A stretch of DNA of 64,000 bases, taken from positions 20,420,239 through 20,484,238 of the forward strand of contig CM046330.1 in the NCBI GenBank assembly GCA_025403435.1, given 5' to 3'. The notes beneath the pieces are model-generated. The model was given only the letters and a program-made list of their open reading frames with translations, made no database searches and had not been told where the DNA came from. Below, in pieces: positions 22,523 through 33,059 of the stretch (its first letter is position 1; each line of letters starts with the position of its first letter). The position numbers were made by a program, and so were the translations under genes. This stretch comes from Artocarpus heterophyllus. Its lineage: Eukaryota; Streptophyta; Magnoliopsida; Rosales; Moraceae.

Positions 22523-25079
22523 AGTTTCTTTTTGCATTGGAAGATATGAAGATGAAGTTTTGTGCGATGTGGTTCCGATGCAAGTTGGGCACTTGTTATT
22601 AGGCAGACCATGGCAATTTGATCGGCGAGTTAAACATGATGGTTTCACAAACAAGTACTCATTTGTTCACAATCAAAAAATGATCACTCTTGTTCCGTTA
22701 ACACCAAAACAGGTCTATGAAGACCAAGTGAGTTTACAGAGAGAAAGTGATAAAAAAAAATGAAGAGTGGAGAAAAATCAAGAGTGGGAGTGCAGAGAGA
22801 GAGTTCGGCCAGTGAGAGAAAAAGAGAAGTGATGGCAGAGAAAAAGGAGAGAAAATTGAGAGGGCTGAAAAAATTCACAATCAGCCAATGAGAGAAAAGC
22901 AGATAAAAAAACAAACTTCTATGCGAAAGGCGGTGAGATTAAAAGGGCGTTGTTTTCAAATCAGCCAATGATTGTACTTTTGTACAAAGAGGCGTTCCTA
23001 AACACTAACGAACTTGACCTTGCATTGCCTAGTTCCGTTGTTTCTCTATTGCAGGAATTCGAGGATGTATTTTCGGATGAGGTGCCTGACGGTTTGCCAC
23101 CAATTCAGGGAATAGAACATCAGATTGATTTTGTACCTGGCGCTTCCATTCCAAACCGACAGGCTTATAGAAGCAACCCCAAGGAGACAAAGGAGCTTCA
23201 AAGGTAGGTTAGTGAGTTGATGAAAAAGGGGTACGTGAGAGAAAGTATGAGCCCGTGGGCCGTTCTAGTCTTACTCATGCCTAAGGAGGATGGGACATGG
23301 AGGAAATGCATAGATTGCAGAACCATTAACAGTATCACGGTAAAGTATCGCCATTCTATTCCTCGTTTAGATGACATGTTGGATGAATTGCATGGTGTTT
23401 TTGTGTTCTCAAAAATTGATTTGAAAAGTGGATACCATCAAATATGCAAGAAAGAGGGTGATGAATGGAAAACTGCCTTTAAGACAAAATATGGATTGTA
23501 TGAGTGGTTAGTAATGCCATTTGGTTTAACTAATGCTCCAAGTACATTTATGCGTTTATTGAATCATGTATTACGTGCATTTATTGGCAGGTTTGTTGTT
23601 GTGTATTTTGATGATATACTCATTTATAGCAAAGACATGAACCAACATGTAGCGCATTTAAAATATGTTTTGGATGTGCTTAGAAAGGAGAAGTTGTATG
23701 CTAACCTCAAGAACTCTACCTTTTGCACATATAAGCTTGTGTTTCTTGGTTTTGTTGTTAGTGCTCAACGGTATACAGGTTGATGAAGAAAAGGTGCGAG
23801 CCATCCAGGAGTAGCTGAGTCCAACTAGTGTGGGAAACATATGGAGTTTTCATGGACTTGCTAGTTTCTACCGGCAGTTTGTGAAAGATTTCAGTACTAT
23901 AGCTACACCACTGACTGAAGTGATCAAGAAGAATGTTGGGTTTAGATGGGGAGAAGAGCAAGAAAAGGCATTTCAGTTAATCAAGGAGAAGTTGACTAAT
24001 GCTCCATTGTTATCTTTACCTAATTTTTCCAAAACTTTTGAGATTGAATGTGATGCTTCAGGTGTTGGAATTGGCGCCGTTTTAATGCAGGAAGGGAGAC
24101 CAGTAGCATATTTCAGTGAGAAGCTGAATGGTGCAACTCTTAATTACCCAACTTATGATAAAGAGATGTATGCGTTGGTTTGGGCATTAGAGACGTGGCA
24201 GCACTACCTATGGCCTAAGGAGTTCGTGATTCACACCGATCATGAGTCCCTGAAACACTTAAGGGCCAACACAAGCTGAACAACAGGCATGCTCATTGGG
24301 TGGAATTTATAGAGACGTTTTTGTATGTCATTCGCTACAAGCAAGGTAAGGAAAACGTCGTTGCCGATGCGCTTTCTCACAAGTATGTCTTAATCTCAAC
24401 TCTTAATGCTAAACTATTGGGTTTTGAACATATTAAAGAGTTATATGCTGATGACCGTGACTTTAGTACTAAGTATCAAGCTTGTGAGAGATTTGCTAGT
24501 GGTAAGTACTTTAGGCATGAGGGATACTTGTTTTAGGAGAATAAATTGTGTGTGCATAATTGTTCATTAAGAGATTTGCTAGTGAGAGAATCCCATGAGG
24601 GAGGCTTGATGGGACATTTTGGAATAATGAAGACTTTGGCGGTGTTGCAGGAACACTTCTATTGGCCACATATGAAACGAGATGTTGAGAGGCTTTGTGG
24701 TAGATGTGTAACTTGTAGGCAGGCTAAATCAAGAGTGCAGCCCCACGGTTTGTACACTCCTTTACGAATACCTAGTGAACTCTGGACTGATATTTCGATG
24801 GATTTTGTGTTAGGTTTGCCTAGGTCTAGACGGGGAAGAGACTCGATATTTGTGGTCATGGATAGGTTTTCCAAGATAGCCCATTTTATTCCATGCCACA
24901 AGATAGATGATGCCTCCAATGTTGCTGATTTGTTCTTTAGGAAAATTGTGAGACTTCATGGTATGCCTAGGACAATTGTTTCTGATAGGGACACCAAGTT
25001 CTTAAGCTACTTTTGGAAGACTTTGTGGGCTAAGTTAGGGACTAAGCTATTGTTTTCGACTACTTGTCACCCTCAAACC
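22523..25079 (+). pseudogene. Element F protease end, linker, RT, RNase H and partial integrase
   Basis: Pol continues after the solo LTR. The protease end ([13 protein letters not shown]) leads to a Glu/Lys-rich linker. RT has an in-frame TAG at 23204-23206, a frameshift near 23770 just before the [10 protein letters not shown] segment, and an intact YFDD. RNase H ([15 protein letters not shown]) and the integrase zinc finger and core (CVTC, DISMDF, SDRDTKF) follow. It is cut at HPQT where a second LTR-C begins. Several stops and frameshifts make it non-functional. Confidence 0.88.
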
Positions 25080-25525
25080 TGATGGAGACTTAGGGAGTCA
25101 AATGCATGGAAGGTGGTTGATCCAATACAAGTTCCTGTTGGACCAGTCACAAGAGCCCGAGCTAAGAAATTCAAGGAAGCACTAAATGGGCTGATTCACG
25201 AAATTTGGAATCAAGAAAGTTTGTGCAAGCCCATTGACCTAGGCCCACGTCAACCACAACGGTGCGTGAATTTGATCCAAGTTCTAGAAGAATCCGGATG
25301 AGTCAAGCTTGAAATCAGCTTAAATTTTGCAAGATCAAGTCAATCGAAGAATTTTGGAAACTTTCCCATTTTGGCACACATGCAGATTAATTGCACTTTC
25401 CTTTAATTATTGGGCGTGTAAATGGCTGAAAATCAGCCATTAAGACTTTCCTTTCTTTTGGTTTTTATTTTAGGCTTAGTAATTATGTTTGAATTTGTCA
25501 ACTTTACTTTTTGGGCAACACTTTG
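25080..25525 (+). repeat. LTR-C copy 2, left part
   Basis: It starts TGATGGAGAC and matches the solo LTR-C up to CAACACTTTG, where the G 5' LTR is inserted. The right half is missing from the window, deleted together with the rest of F integrase. Confidence 0.88.
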
Positions 25526-26337
25526 TGATGAGGAGATCGTTAGAACAAGCAAGAGCACGTGGGAGACATATTCAGATCCAATTCAAGTTCCCATTGGTCC
25601 GGTTACGAGAGCTCGTGCGAAGAAGTTTAAAGAAACGCTTATTGGGCTGATTCAAGCAACTTGGGCTCAAGCTATTGCATGGAGGCCCATTGAGGGAATT
25701 GCATGCGACAACCAGACCAACAAATGCGTGATTCAAGCTCTTGAAGGGATTGAGTAATTTCCATTTCAGTTACTTTCCCGTTCTGAGGCGACACATGGCG
25801 AGAAGAATCAGCTTATGACCTTTTTAATGTCTAGTTTCCTTTATTTTTGTTTGTTTATTTCTATTATTGTAAAGTTTTAAGCCATTAAGGACACTTACCT
25901 TATTTGCTTTAGATTAGGTGATTTGGTAATTAATTTGCCCGAAATTTCATGGGGAATTAGGAGCTGAAAATTCGCATAGGAACCCCTATATATTGTAACA
26001 AATTTCATTCAATGGAGGACAAGTAATAACACATAATTTTGAGGTTTAATTCTCTTTAGTTCCTAAACGAACTATTCGAACTTATCGAAAATTTCCGTGG
26101 CGTTCATAGACTTATCAATCAGTCCATCCATAGCTGATTGTGGCGTCCTCACATACCAAGACTTATCAATCGGTCTCTCCATAGTTGATTGTGGCGTCCT
26201 CACTTACCAAGGTTCGAGCTTCTTGTTGGGCATCGGGTCGCGGTTCCAATCAAAACCGGTTAGACAATTTGATCTTGGAAACCAACTTCGGTTAGGGTCG
26301 CGTCAGTTCTTGGCGTGGTTCGTATCATTTGGTATCA
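25526..26337 (+). repeat. Element G 5' LTR (812 bp)
   Basis: It starts TGATGAGGAGATCG and ends GGTTCGTATCA. It carries the coding tail (stop near 25757), a TATA-like run near 25987 and two 51-bp units. It belongs to a sub-type shared with 29360-30156 and the K LTR. Confidence 0.92.
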
Positions 26338-26339
26338 GA

Positions 26340-26351
26340 GCGAGGTTCTAA
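26340..26351 (+). promoter_or_regulatory. Primer-binding site of element G
   Basis: Perfect TGGTATCAGAGC, 2 nt after the LTR. Confidence 0.92.
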
Positions 26352-26891
26352 TCAGGTTTTGCTTATTCGTTCTCTTAGTTTATGTTTGTTTCAGTTGTTC
26401 GTGAGTTTTGATTTCCATTATCAAAGTCGGTTTAAAAAAAAAAGATTCGAAAAGAAAAGAAACGAAAAGAAAAAAAAAAGGAAAAGAAGAAAAACAAGAG
26501 GATCCGAAAAAAAAAAAATTGAATTCCGAAATTTTTATTTCAGATTTTTGTTATTCATCGTTTAAGGAATCTGAAATTGAATTCCTTGCATAGACCAAAA
26601 AAATTTGTTCAAATTTTGTTCCTTTTGGGTGTGATTCTGAAAGCCTAAACCTTTTGTTTCTGTTATAGTCTTGTCTCTTTGGTAATCTATTTGTAATTGT
26701 CAAGGAAATTTTTGATATTGATTTGACTAGTTTTATAGGAACTGAGTGAGAATTAAAGAGTGGAAAAAGGCATAGAGGCGAGAGCATTTGAGTGGACAAA
26801 AGCCGAAAGTATTGAGTGTAAACACGAGTGAAATTGAGTGAACCATTTCACGAGTGAAACACGTAAGGGAGTGTGGTAAGGTCCTTGGAAA
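26352..26891 (+). other. Element G 5' leader with shortened homopurine tract
   Basis: Same organisation as the other leaders. The A/G tract (about 26430-26519) is shorter than in D or E, but both bracketing motifs (GATTCGAAAA, GGATCCGAAAA) are kept. Confidence 0.82.
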
Positions 26892-29280
26892 ATGTCAAAC
26901 AACAGCAAGAACACTATTGAGGGTACCTCGGGTGCAGCAGACCCAAAACTTCTTATGGAAGCGATGATGGGGGAGATGAGGCGATTGTTGAGGGGAGAGA
27001 TAGGACAGCTTCATGAGAGGATAGACCGGATAGAGAATGCACGTGTGGAACAGCCACAACATGTTCCTCATGCGCGTAGGCGAGAAAGGGTTCCGGTTAG
27101 AGGAGAGGTTGATGACTACTATAGGATTGATGGGGAAGAGTTTGACGAAGGGGAAGATTCAGCGGGTAGTCACCGAAGATTTGGACGGGATAGAGGAGTT
27201 TGGAACCGGGAAGATGATAGTTTGAGAGGCATAAAAATGAAGATACCATCATTTCAAGGCAAATCCAATCCAGAAGCGTACCTAGAATGGGAGAAGAAAA
27301 TGGAGTTCAACTTTGATTGCCACTACTATTCCGAGGCGAAGAAGGTAAAATTGGCTGTAATTGAATTTTCTAATTATGCTATTACTTGGTGGGATCAACT
27401 TGTTATAAATAGAAGACGAAATAGAGAGCGACCTATTGAGTCATGGGAAGAGATGAAGACCGTGATGAGGAAGCGATTTGTACCAACTTACTACTACGGG
27501 GAGTTGTACAACAAACTACAAAACCTTAAGCAGTGCAACCGGAGTGTAGAGGAGTACTATAAGGAGATGGAGGTTATGATGATTCGGGCTAATATAGAGG
27601 AGGATCGAGAGGCTACAATGGCAAGGTTTTTGGCGGGTTTGAACCGAGAAATTCACAATGCCGTTGAGTTTCAACATTATGTGGAGTAGGAGGACATGGT
27701 GCACATGGCTATTGAAATTGAGAATCAACTTATGAGGAGGGGCAGTAGCACACGTCCTAGCCAAAACCCGAGTACATCGGCTTGGAAAATCAACCAATGG
27801 AAGAGGGATGAGAAGCAATCCAACCCCAAGCCAAAGATCGAGCAAAAACAAGAGGTGGCCAGCCATGGGAATCAAGGTAAATCTGATTCTTCCACTACTC
27901 GGACTCGTGATATTAAATGTTTTAAATGTCAAGGCAGGGGTCATATAGCAAGCCAATGTCCGAACAAACGAGTTATGGTGATGCGGGACAATGGAGACAT
28001 TGAAACCGAGGAGGATTCGGACAATGATTCTATGCCTTCATTAGAGGATGCCGACGATGAGGAGTGCGCTGTCCAAGGAGAATTGTTGGTCACAAGGAGA
28101 GCTTTAAGTGTGCAAGCCAAAGAAGAAGATGAAGAGGTGCAACGGGAAAACATCTTCCACACTAGGTGCCACGTTCAAAACAAGGTATGTAGTGTGATTA
28201 TTGATGGTGGGAGTTGTACTAATGTTGCTAGCACAACCATGGTAGAGAAGTTAGGGCTGCCAACAATTAAGCATCCTCGACCATATAAATTGCAATGGTT
28301 AAATGATACTCGTGAGGTAAAGGTGCATAAACAGGTGTTAGTTCCTTTTCGCATTGGAAGATATGAAGATGAAGTTTTGTGCGATGTGGTTCCGATGCAA
28401 GCTAGGCACTTGTTATTAGGCAGACCATGGCAATTTGATCGGCGAGTTAAGCATGATGGTTTCACCAACAAGTACTCATTTGTTCACAATCAAATGACGA
28501 TCACTCTGGCTCCATTAACTTCAAAACAGGTCTATGAAGACCAAGTGAGCTTACAGAGAGAAAGTGATAAAAAAATGAAGAGCGAAGAAAAATCAAGAGT
28601 GGGAGTGCAGAGAGAGAGTTCGGCCAGTGAGAGAAAAAAAGAAGAGATGACCGAGAAAAAGGAGAGCAAAGAGAGCAGGGGAGAGAAAATTGAGATGGCT
28701 GAAAAGAATTCACAATCAGCCAATGAGAGAAAAGTAGTGAGAAAAACGAGCTTTTATGCAAGAAAGAGTGATGTGAGAAGAGCTTTGCTTTCTAATCAGC
28801 CGATGATTTTACTCATGTACAAGGAGTCGTTATTAAACACTAACGATCTTGATTCCACCTTGCATAGTTTTGTTGTTTCTCTTTTGTAGGATTATGAGGA
28901 TATCTTTCCCGAGGAAACACCGCAAGGTTTACCTCCAATCCGCGGGATTGAACATCAAATCGACTTCATACCTGGAGCTACAATCCCAAACCGACCAGCC
29001 TATAGGAGTAATCCCGAGGAGACAAAGGAACTCCAACGGCAGGTAAATGAGTTGATGGAGAAGGGACACGTGAGAGAAAGCATGAGCCCGTGTGCCATAC
29101 CAGTTTTACTTGTGCCTAAGAAAGATGGGACTTGGAGGATGTGCGTTGACTGTCGAGCCATCAACAACATCACGGTAAAGTATCGACATCCCATTCCTCG
29201 CTTGGATGACATGTTAGATGAATTGCATGGTGCTTGTGTGTTTTCTAAAATTGATTTGAAGAGTGGATATCATCAAATTC
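26892..29280 (+). pseudogene. Element G gag-protease-RT, truncated
   Basis: One frame from MSNNSKN through Gag, CCHC knuckle ([14 protein letters not shown]), protease ([12 protein letters not shown]), linker and the first part of RT. It is interrupted by TAG at 27687-27689 (Leu codon, in VELEDMVH) and TAG at 28887-28889 (Gln codon, in LLQDYED). The gene breaks off at GYHQI, before the YFDD motif, and is joined at 29281 to reversed TRIM internal sequence. RNase H, integrase and the G 3' LTR are absent. Confidence 0.9.
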
Positions 29281-29357
29281 CGTCGTTAACCTGCACGAGT
29301 GGCAGGGAACCTTTGTACATGCGCCCACCGACCAGCAGAGGTTTGGCTCTGATACCA
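29281..29357 (-). repeat. TRIM internal fragment starting at its PBS
   Basis: Reverse complement of the first 77 bp of TRIM internal sequence, with the PBS (TGGTATCAGAGCC on the minus strand) at 29345-29357. On the minus strand it directly follows a CRM-type LTR with 2 nt between. The inner end is broken at the join with G. Confidence 0.85.
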
Positions 29358-29359
29358 TA

Positions 29360-30156
29360 TAATACGATCCCCGCCAAGAACTGACGCGACCCCAACCAAA
29401 ATTGGTTTCCAAGATCAAATTCCTAACCGATTTTGGATGGAACCGCGACCCGATGCCTAACAAGAAGCACGAACCTTGGTAAGCGAGGACGCCACAATCA
29501 GCTATGGATGGACCGATTGATAAGTCTTGGTGTGTGAAGACGCCACAATCAGCTATGGATGGACTGATTGATAAGTATATGAACGCCACGAAATTTTCTG
29601 ATAAGTTCGATTAGTTCATTTAGGAACCAAAGAGAATTAAACCTCAAATGTGTGTTAATACTTGTCTTCAATTGATTGAAATTCGTTACAATATATAGGG
29701 GTTCCTATGCGAATTTTCAGCTCCTAATTCCCCATGGAATTTCGGGCAAATCAATTACCAAATCACCTAATCTAAAGCAAATAAGGTAAGTTTCCTTAAT
29801 GGCTTAAAAGCTTTACAATAATAGAAATAAACAAACGAAAAAAGGAAACTAGACATTAAAAGGTCATAAGCTGATTCTTCTCGCCATGTGTCGCCTCAAA
29901 ACGGGAAAGTAACTGAAATGGAAATTACTCGATCCCTTCTAGAGCTTGAATCATGCATTTGTTGGTCTAGTTGTTGCATGCAATTCCCTCAATGGGCCTC
30001 CATGCAATGGCTTGAGCCCAAGTTGTTTGAATCAGCCCAATAAGCGCTTCTTTGAACTTCTTCACACGAGCTCTCGTAACCGGACCAATGGGAACTTGAA
30101 TTTGATCTGAATATGTCTCCCACGTGCTCTTGCTTGTGCTAAAGATGTCCTCATCA
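29360..30156 (-). repeat. CRM-type LTR (797 bp) joined to TRIM primer site
   Basis: Full-length reverse LTR of the G/K sub-type, with the right edge exactly at the terminus (TCCTCATCA) and the left edge TAATACGATCC, a mutated TGATACGAACC. No polypurine tract follows the right edge, so it is not a 3' LTR with its own internal region. The left side abuts TRIM internal sequence instead of a CRM leader. Confidence 0.85.
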
Positions 30157-30252
30157 TGAGTATGGTGTAAGTGCCACCTTTAATGTTTCTAATCTAAGTC
30201 CTTTTGATGCAGGTGACGATTTGAGGACAAATCCCTCTCAAGAGGAGGGGAA
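30157..30252 (+). pseudogene. Element F pol remnant: end of integrase
   Basis: Short coding remnant covering EYGVSATFNVSNL to TNPSQEEGN, in frame with the tail encoded by the LTR that follows. It is probably the last part of F's polyprotein (up to 25079), with the intervening segment deleted. The association rests on the matching 831-bp LTR type. Confidence 0.75.
30240..30252 (+). promoter_or_regulatory. Polypurine tract of element F
   Basis: AAGAGGAGGGGAA immediately before the 3' LTR. Confidence 0.85.
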
Positions 30253-31083
30253 TGATGAGGACATCGTTAGCACAAGCAAGAGCACATGGGATGAGACAAA
30301 TTCAGATCCAATTCAAGTTCCCATTGGTCCAGTTACGAGAGCTCATGCGAAGAAGTTCAAAGAAACGCCTGTTGGGCTGATTCAAGCAACTTGGGCTCAA
30401 GCTATTGCATGGAGGCCCATTGAGAAAATTGCATGTGACATCCAAACCAACAAATGCATTGTTCAAGTTCTAGAAGGGACCGAGTAATCATGTTTACAGA
30501 ATCGACAAGTGATTAGCACCATATGGCTGTAAATAATCAAGCTACTTTCCATTTTAGTTACTTTCCAGTTTTGGGGTGACAAGTGGTGAAAAGAATCAGC
30601 TATTTACCTCTTTATTGTCTAGTTTCCTTTTCTTTTAGAAACATGAGTTTGTTTTATTTCTATTATTGTAAGGCTTTTAAGCCATTAAGGGAACTTACCT
30701 TATTTGCTTTAGATTAGACATTTTTTTTTTGGTAATTGATTTGTCTGAAATTCCATGGGCAATTAGGAGCTGAAATTCACAAAGGGAAAACTACTATATA
30801 TTGTAACGAATTTCATTCAATGGAGATCAGTTTTTAACACACAATTTGAGGTTTAATTCTCTTCCGTTCTTAGACAAACTATTCGAACTTATCAAAAAAT
30901 TTTGTGGCGTTCTTAAACTCATCAAGCAGTCCGTCCATAGCTGATTGTAGCGTCCTCACATACCAAGGTTCGTGCTTCTTGTTAGGTATCAGGTCGCGGT
31001 TCCATTCAAAACCGATTAGGAATTTTGATCTTAGAGACCAATTTTGGTTAGGGTCGCGTCAGTTCTTGGCGGGGTTCGTATCA
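30253..31083 (+). repeat. Element F 3' LTR (LTR-B, 831 bp)
   Basis: Same length and same private features as 415-1245: the GATGAGAC codon insertion in the tail, the ATCATGTTT segment after the stop and a single 51-bp unit. It ends GGTTCGTATCA and abuts element H coding sequence. Confidence 0.9.
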
Positions 31084-31648
31084 GGGAAGCTGAACAAAAG
31101 AGAAAAGAAAGAGAGAGGAGAGAAAAAGAGAGTGAAAAATAAGAGAGAAAAAGAGAAAGGAGAGAGTTCAACCTTAATGTGTGCGAGAGAGGAAAAATAC
31201 AGTTTAATTGCAAAGAAAAGTGAGATCAAGAAAGCTTTAATTTCTCATCAGCCCCTTATAGAACTAATGTACAAGGAGGCCCTTTTAAACACTAATGATC
31301 TCGCCGGTTCTTTGCTGCGCAATGTTGTTTCCCTTTTGCAGGAGTTCGAGGATGTATTTCCTAAAGAGTTGCCTCCAGGCTTACCTCCAATTCGAGGAAT
31401 TGAGCATCAAATTGACTTCATACCTGGTGCTTCAATTCCAAACCGGCCTGCCTATAGGAGTAATCCTGAGGAGACAAGGAAACTTCAAAGGCAAGTAGGA
31501 GAGTTATTGGAGAAGGGATATGTGCGTGAAAGCATGAGTCCTTGTACAGTTCCGGTGTTGCTAGTACCTAAGAAGGATGGGACATGGAAAATGTGTGTAG
31601 ATTGCCGAGCCATCAACAACATTACGGTAAAGTATCATCATCCCATTC
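31084..31648 (+). pseudogene. Element H pol, left part: linker and RT N-terminus (second subfamily)
   Basis: Open frame from the Lys/Arg/Glu-rich linker (KREKEKGESS) through [31 protein letters not shown] and the RT start up to KYHHPI. The D 5' LTR enters at 31649. Joining across D gives the normal RT motif PIPRLDDML, so D landed in the RT of this element. Sequence identity with element I (minus strand, 49540-50628) defines a subfamily distinct from A/B/D/E. The left end is broken against the F 3' LTR, so gag, protease and 5' LTR are missing. Confidence 0.88.
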
Positions 31649-32446
31649 TGATGAGGACATCGTTAGCACAAGCAAGAGCACGTGGGAGACTTTTTCAGAT
31701 CCAATTCAAGTTCCCATTGGTCCAGTTACGAGAGCTCGTGCGAAGAAGTTCAAAGAAACGCTTATTGGGCTGATTCAAGCAACTTGGGCTCAAGCTATTG
31801 CATGGAGGCCCATTGAGGGAATTGCATGCGAAAATCAGACCAATAAATGCGTGATTCAAGCTATAGAAGGGATTGAGTAATTTCCATTTCAGTTACTTTC
31901 CCATTTTGAGGCGACACATGGCGAGAAGAATCCGTTTTGACTTTTAATGTCTAGTTTCCTTTTTTCCGTTTCTGGTATTTCTATTATTGTAAGGCTTTTA
32001 AGCCATTAAGGGAACTTTCCTTATTTAGTCTAGATTTGACTTTTGTTAATTGAGTTTCCCGAAATTTCCATGGGAATTAGGGGCTGAAAATTCGCATAGG
32101 AACCCCTATATAATTGTAACGAATTTCAATCAATTCAGACAAGTAATAACACATAATTTTGAGGTTTAATTCTCTTTAGTTCCTAAACGAACTATTCGAA
32201 CTTATCGGAAATTTCCGTGGCGTTCATCGACTTATCAATCAGTCCATCCATAGCTGATTGTGGCGTCCTCACTTACCAAGACTTATCAATCAGTCCCTCC
32301 ATAGCTGATTGTGGCGTCCGCACATACCAAGGTTCGTGCTTCTCGTTGGGCATCGGGTCGCGGTTCCATCCAAAACCGGTTAGAAATTTGATCTTGGAAA
32401 CCAACTTCGGTTAGGATCGCGTCAATTCTTGGCGTGGTTCGTATCA
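31649..32446 (+). repeat. Element D 5' LTR (798 bp)
   Basis: Starts TGATGAGGACATCG and ends GGTTCGTATCA. It holds two 51-bp units and the tail codons with a stop at 31878-31880. Confidence 0.96.
32107..32113 (+). promoter_or_regulatory. Putative TATA box of the element D 5' LTR
   Basis: TATATAA in CCCCTATATAATTG is conserved in position across the LTRs of A, B, D and E. It presumably drives the genomic RNA. The start site was not determined. Confidence 0.55.
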
Positions 32447-32448
32447 TT

Positions 32449-32461
32449 TGGTAATCAGAGC
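32449..32461 (+). promoter_or_regulatory. Primer-binding site of element D (1-nt insertion)
   Basis: TGGTAATCAGAGC, 2 nt after the LTR. One extra A relative to the perfect initiator-Met complement would leave a 1-nt bulge on pairing. Confidence 0.82.
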
Positions 32462-32556
32462 GAGGTTCTAATCAGGTTTTGCTTATCCGTTCTCTTAGTT
32501 TTTTTTTTTGTTTGTTTCAATTGTTCGTGAGTTTTGATTTCCATTATCAAAGTCGG

Positions 32557-32699
32557 TTAAAAAAAAAAAAAAAGATCCGAAAAGAAAAGAAAGAAAGAAA
32601 GAAAGAAAAGAAACGAAAAGAAAAAAAAAAAAAAAAAAAAAGAAGGAAAAGAAGAAAAACAAGAGGATCCGAAAAAAAAAAAAAAAAAAAAAAAAAAAT
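32557..32699 (+). other. Homopurine tract in the element D leader
   Basis: About 140 nt almost entirely A and G (a few C), bracketed by two GATCCGAAAA copies. It has an equivalent in every related leader in the window. Length varies mostly in the A-runs. Confidence 0.8.
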
Positions 32700-33059
32700 T
32701 TATTTCAGATTCTTGTTATTTATTGTTTAAGGAATCCAAAACTGAATTCCTTGCATAGACCAAAAAAATTTTTGCTGAAATTTTGTTCCTTTTGGGTGTG
32801 ATTTTGAAAGCCTAAATTCTTTGTTCCAGTTATAGTCTTGTCTTTTGGTAATCTATTTGTGAATTGTCAAGGAAATTTTTGATATTGATTTGACTAGTTT
32901 TATAGGAACTGAGTGAGAATTAAAGAGTGGAAAAAGGCATAGAGGCGAGAGCATTTGAGTGGACAAAAGCCGAAAGTATTGAGTGCAAACACGAGTGAAA
33001 TTGAGTGAACCATTTCACGAGTGAAACACGTAAGGGAGTGTGGTAAGGTCCTTTGGAAA

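Larger units (their letters stand above)
415..31083 (+). mobile_element. Element F: interrupted Ty3/gypsy CRM-like retrotransposon (LTR-B type)
   Basis: Two same-strand LTRs of 831 bp (415-1245 and 30253-31083) share type-specific features: an extra codon in the LTR-encoded tail, a single copy of the 51-bp repeat, and an extra segment after the stop codon. F's leader is cut at 1459 and resumes at 20054 with TCAAG duplicated, so the intervening 18.6 kb arrived later. Its coding region is further cut by a solo LTR-C, a partial LTR-C and element G, and most of the integrase C-terminal region is deleted. The 5-bp flanks of the two LTRs (AATTT and GGGAA) do not match, so an end has been rearranged or the pairing of these two LTRs is wrong. 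Confidence 0.7.

Noticed and set aside
410..31088. Target duplication for element F
   Set aside because: The flanks AATTT (410-414) and GGGAA (31084-31088) differ, so no duplication can be claimed.
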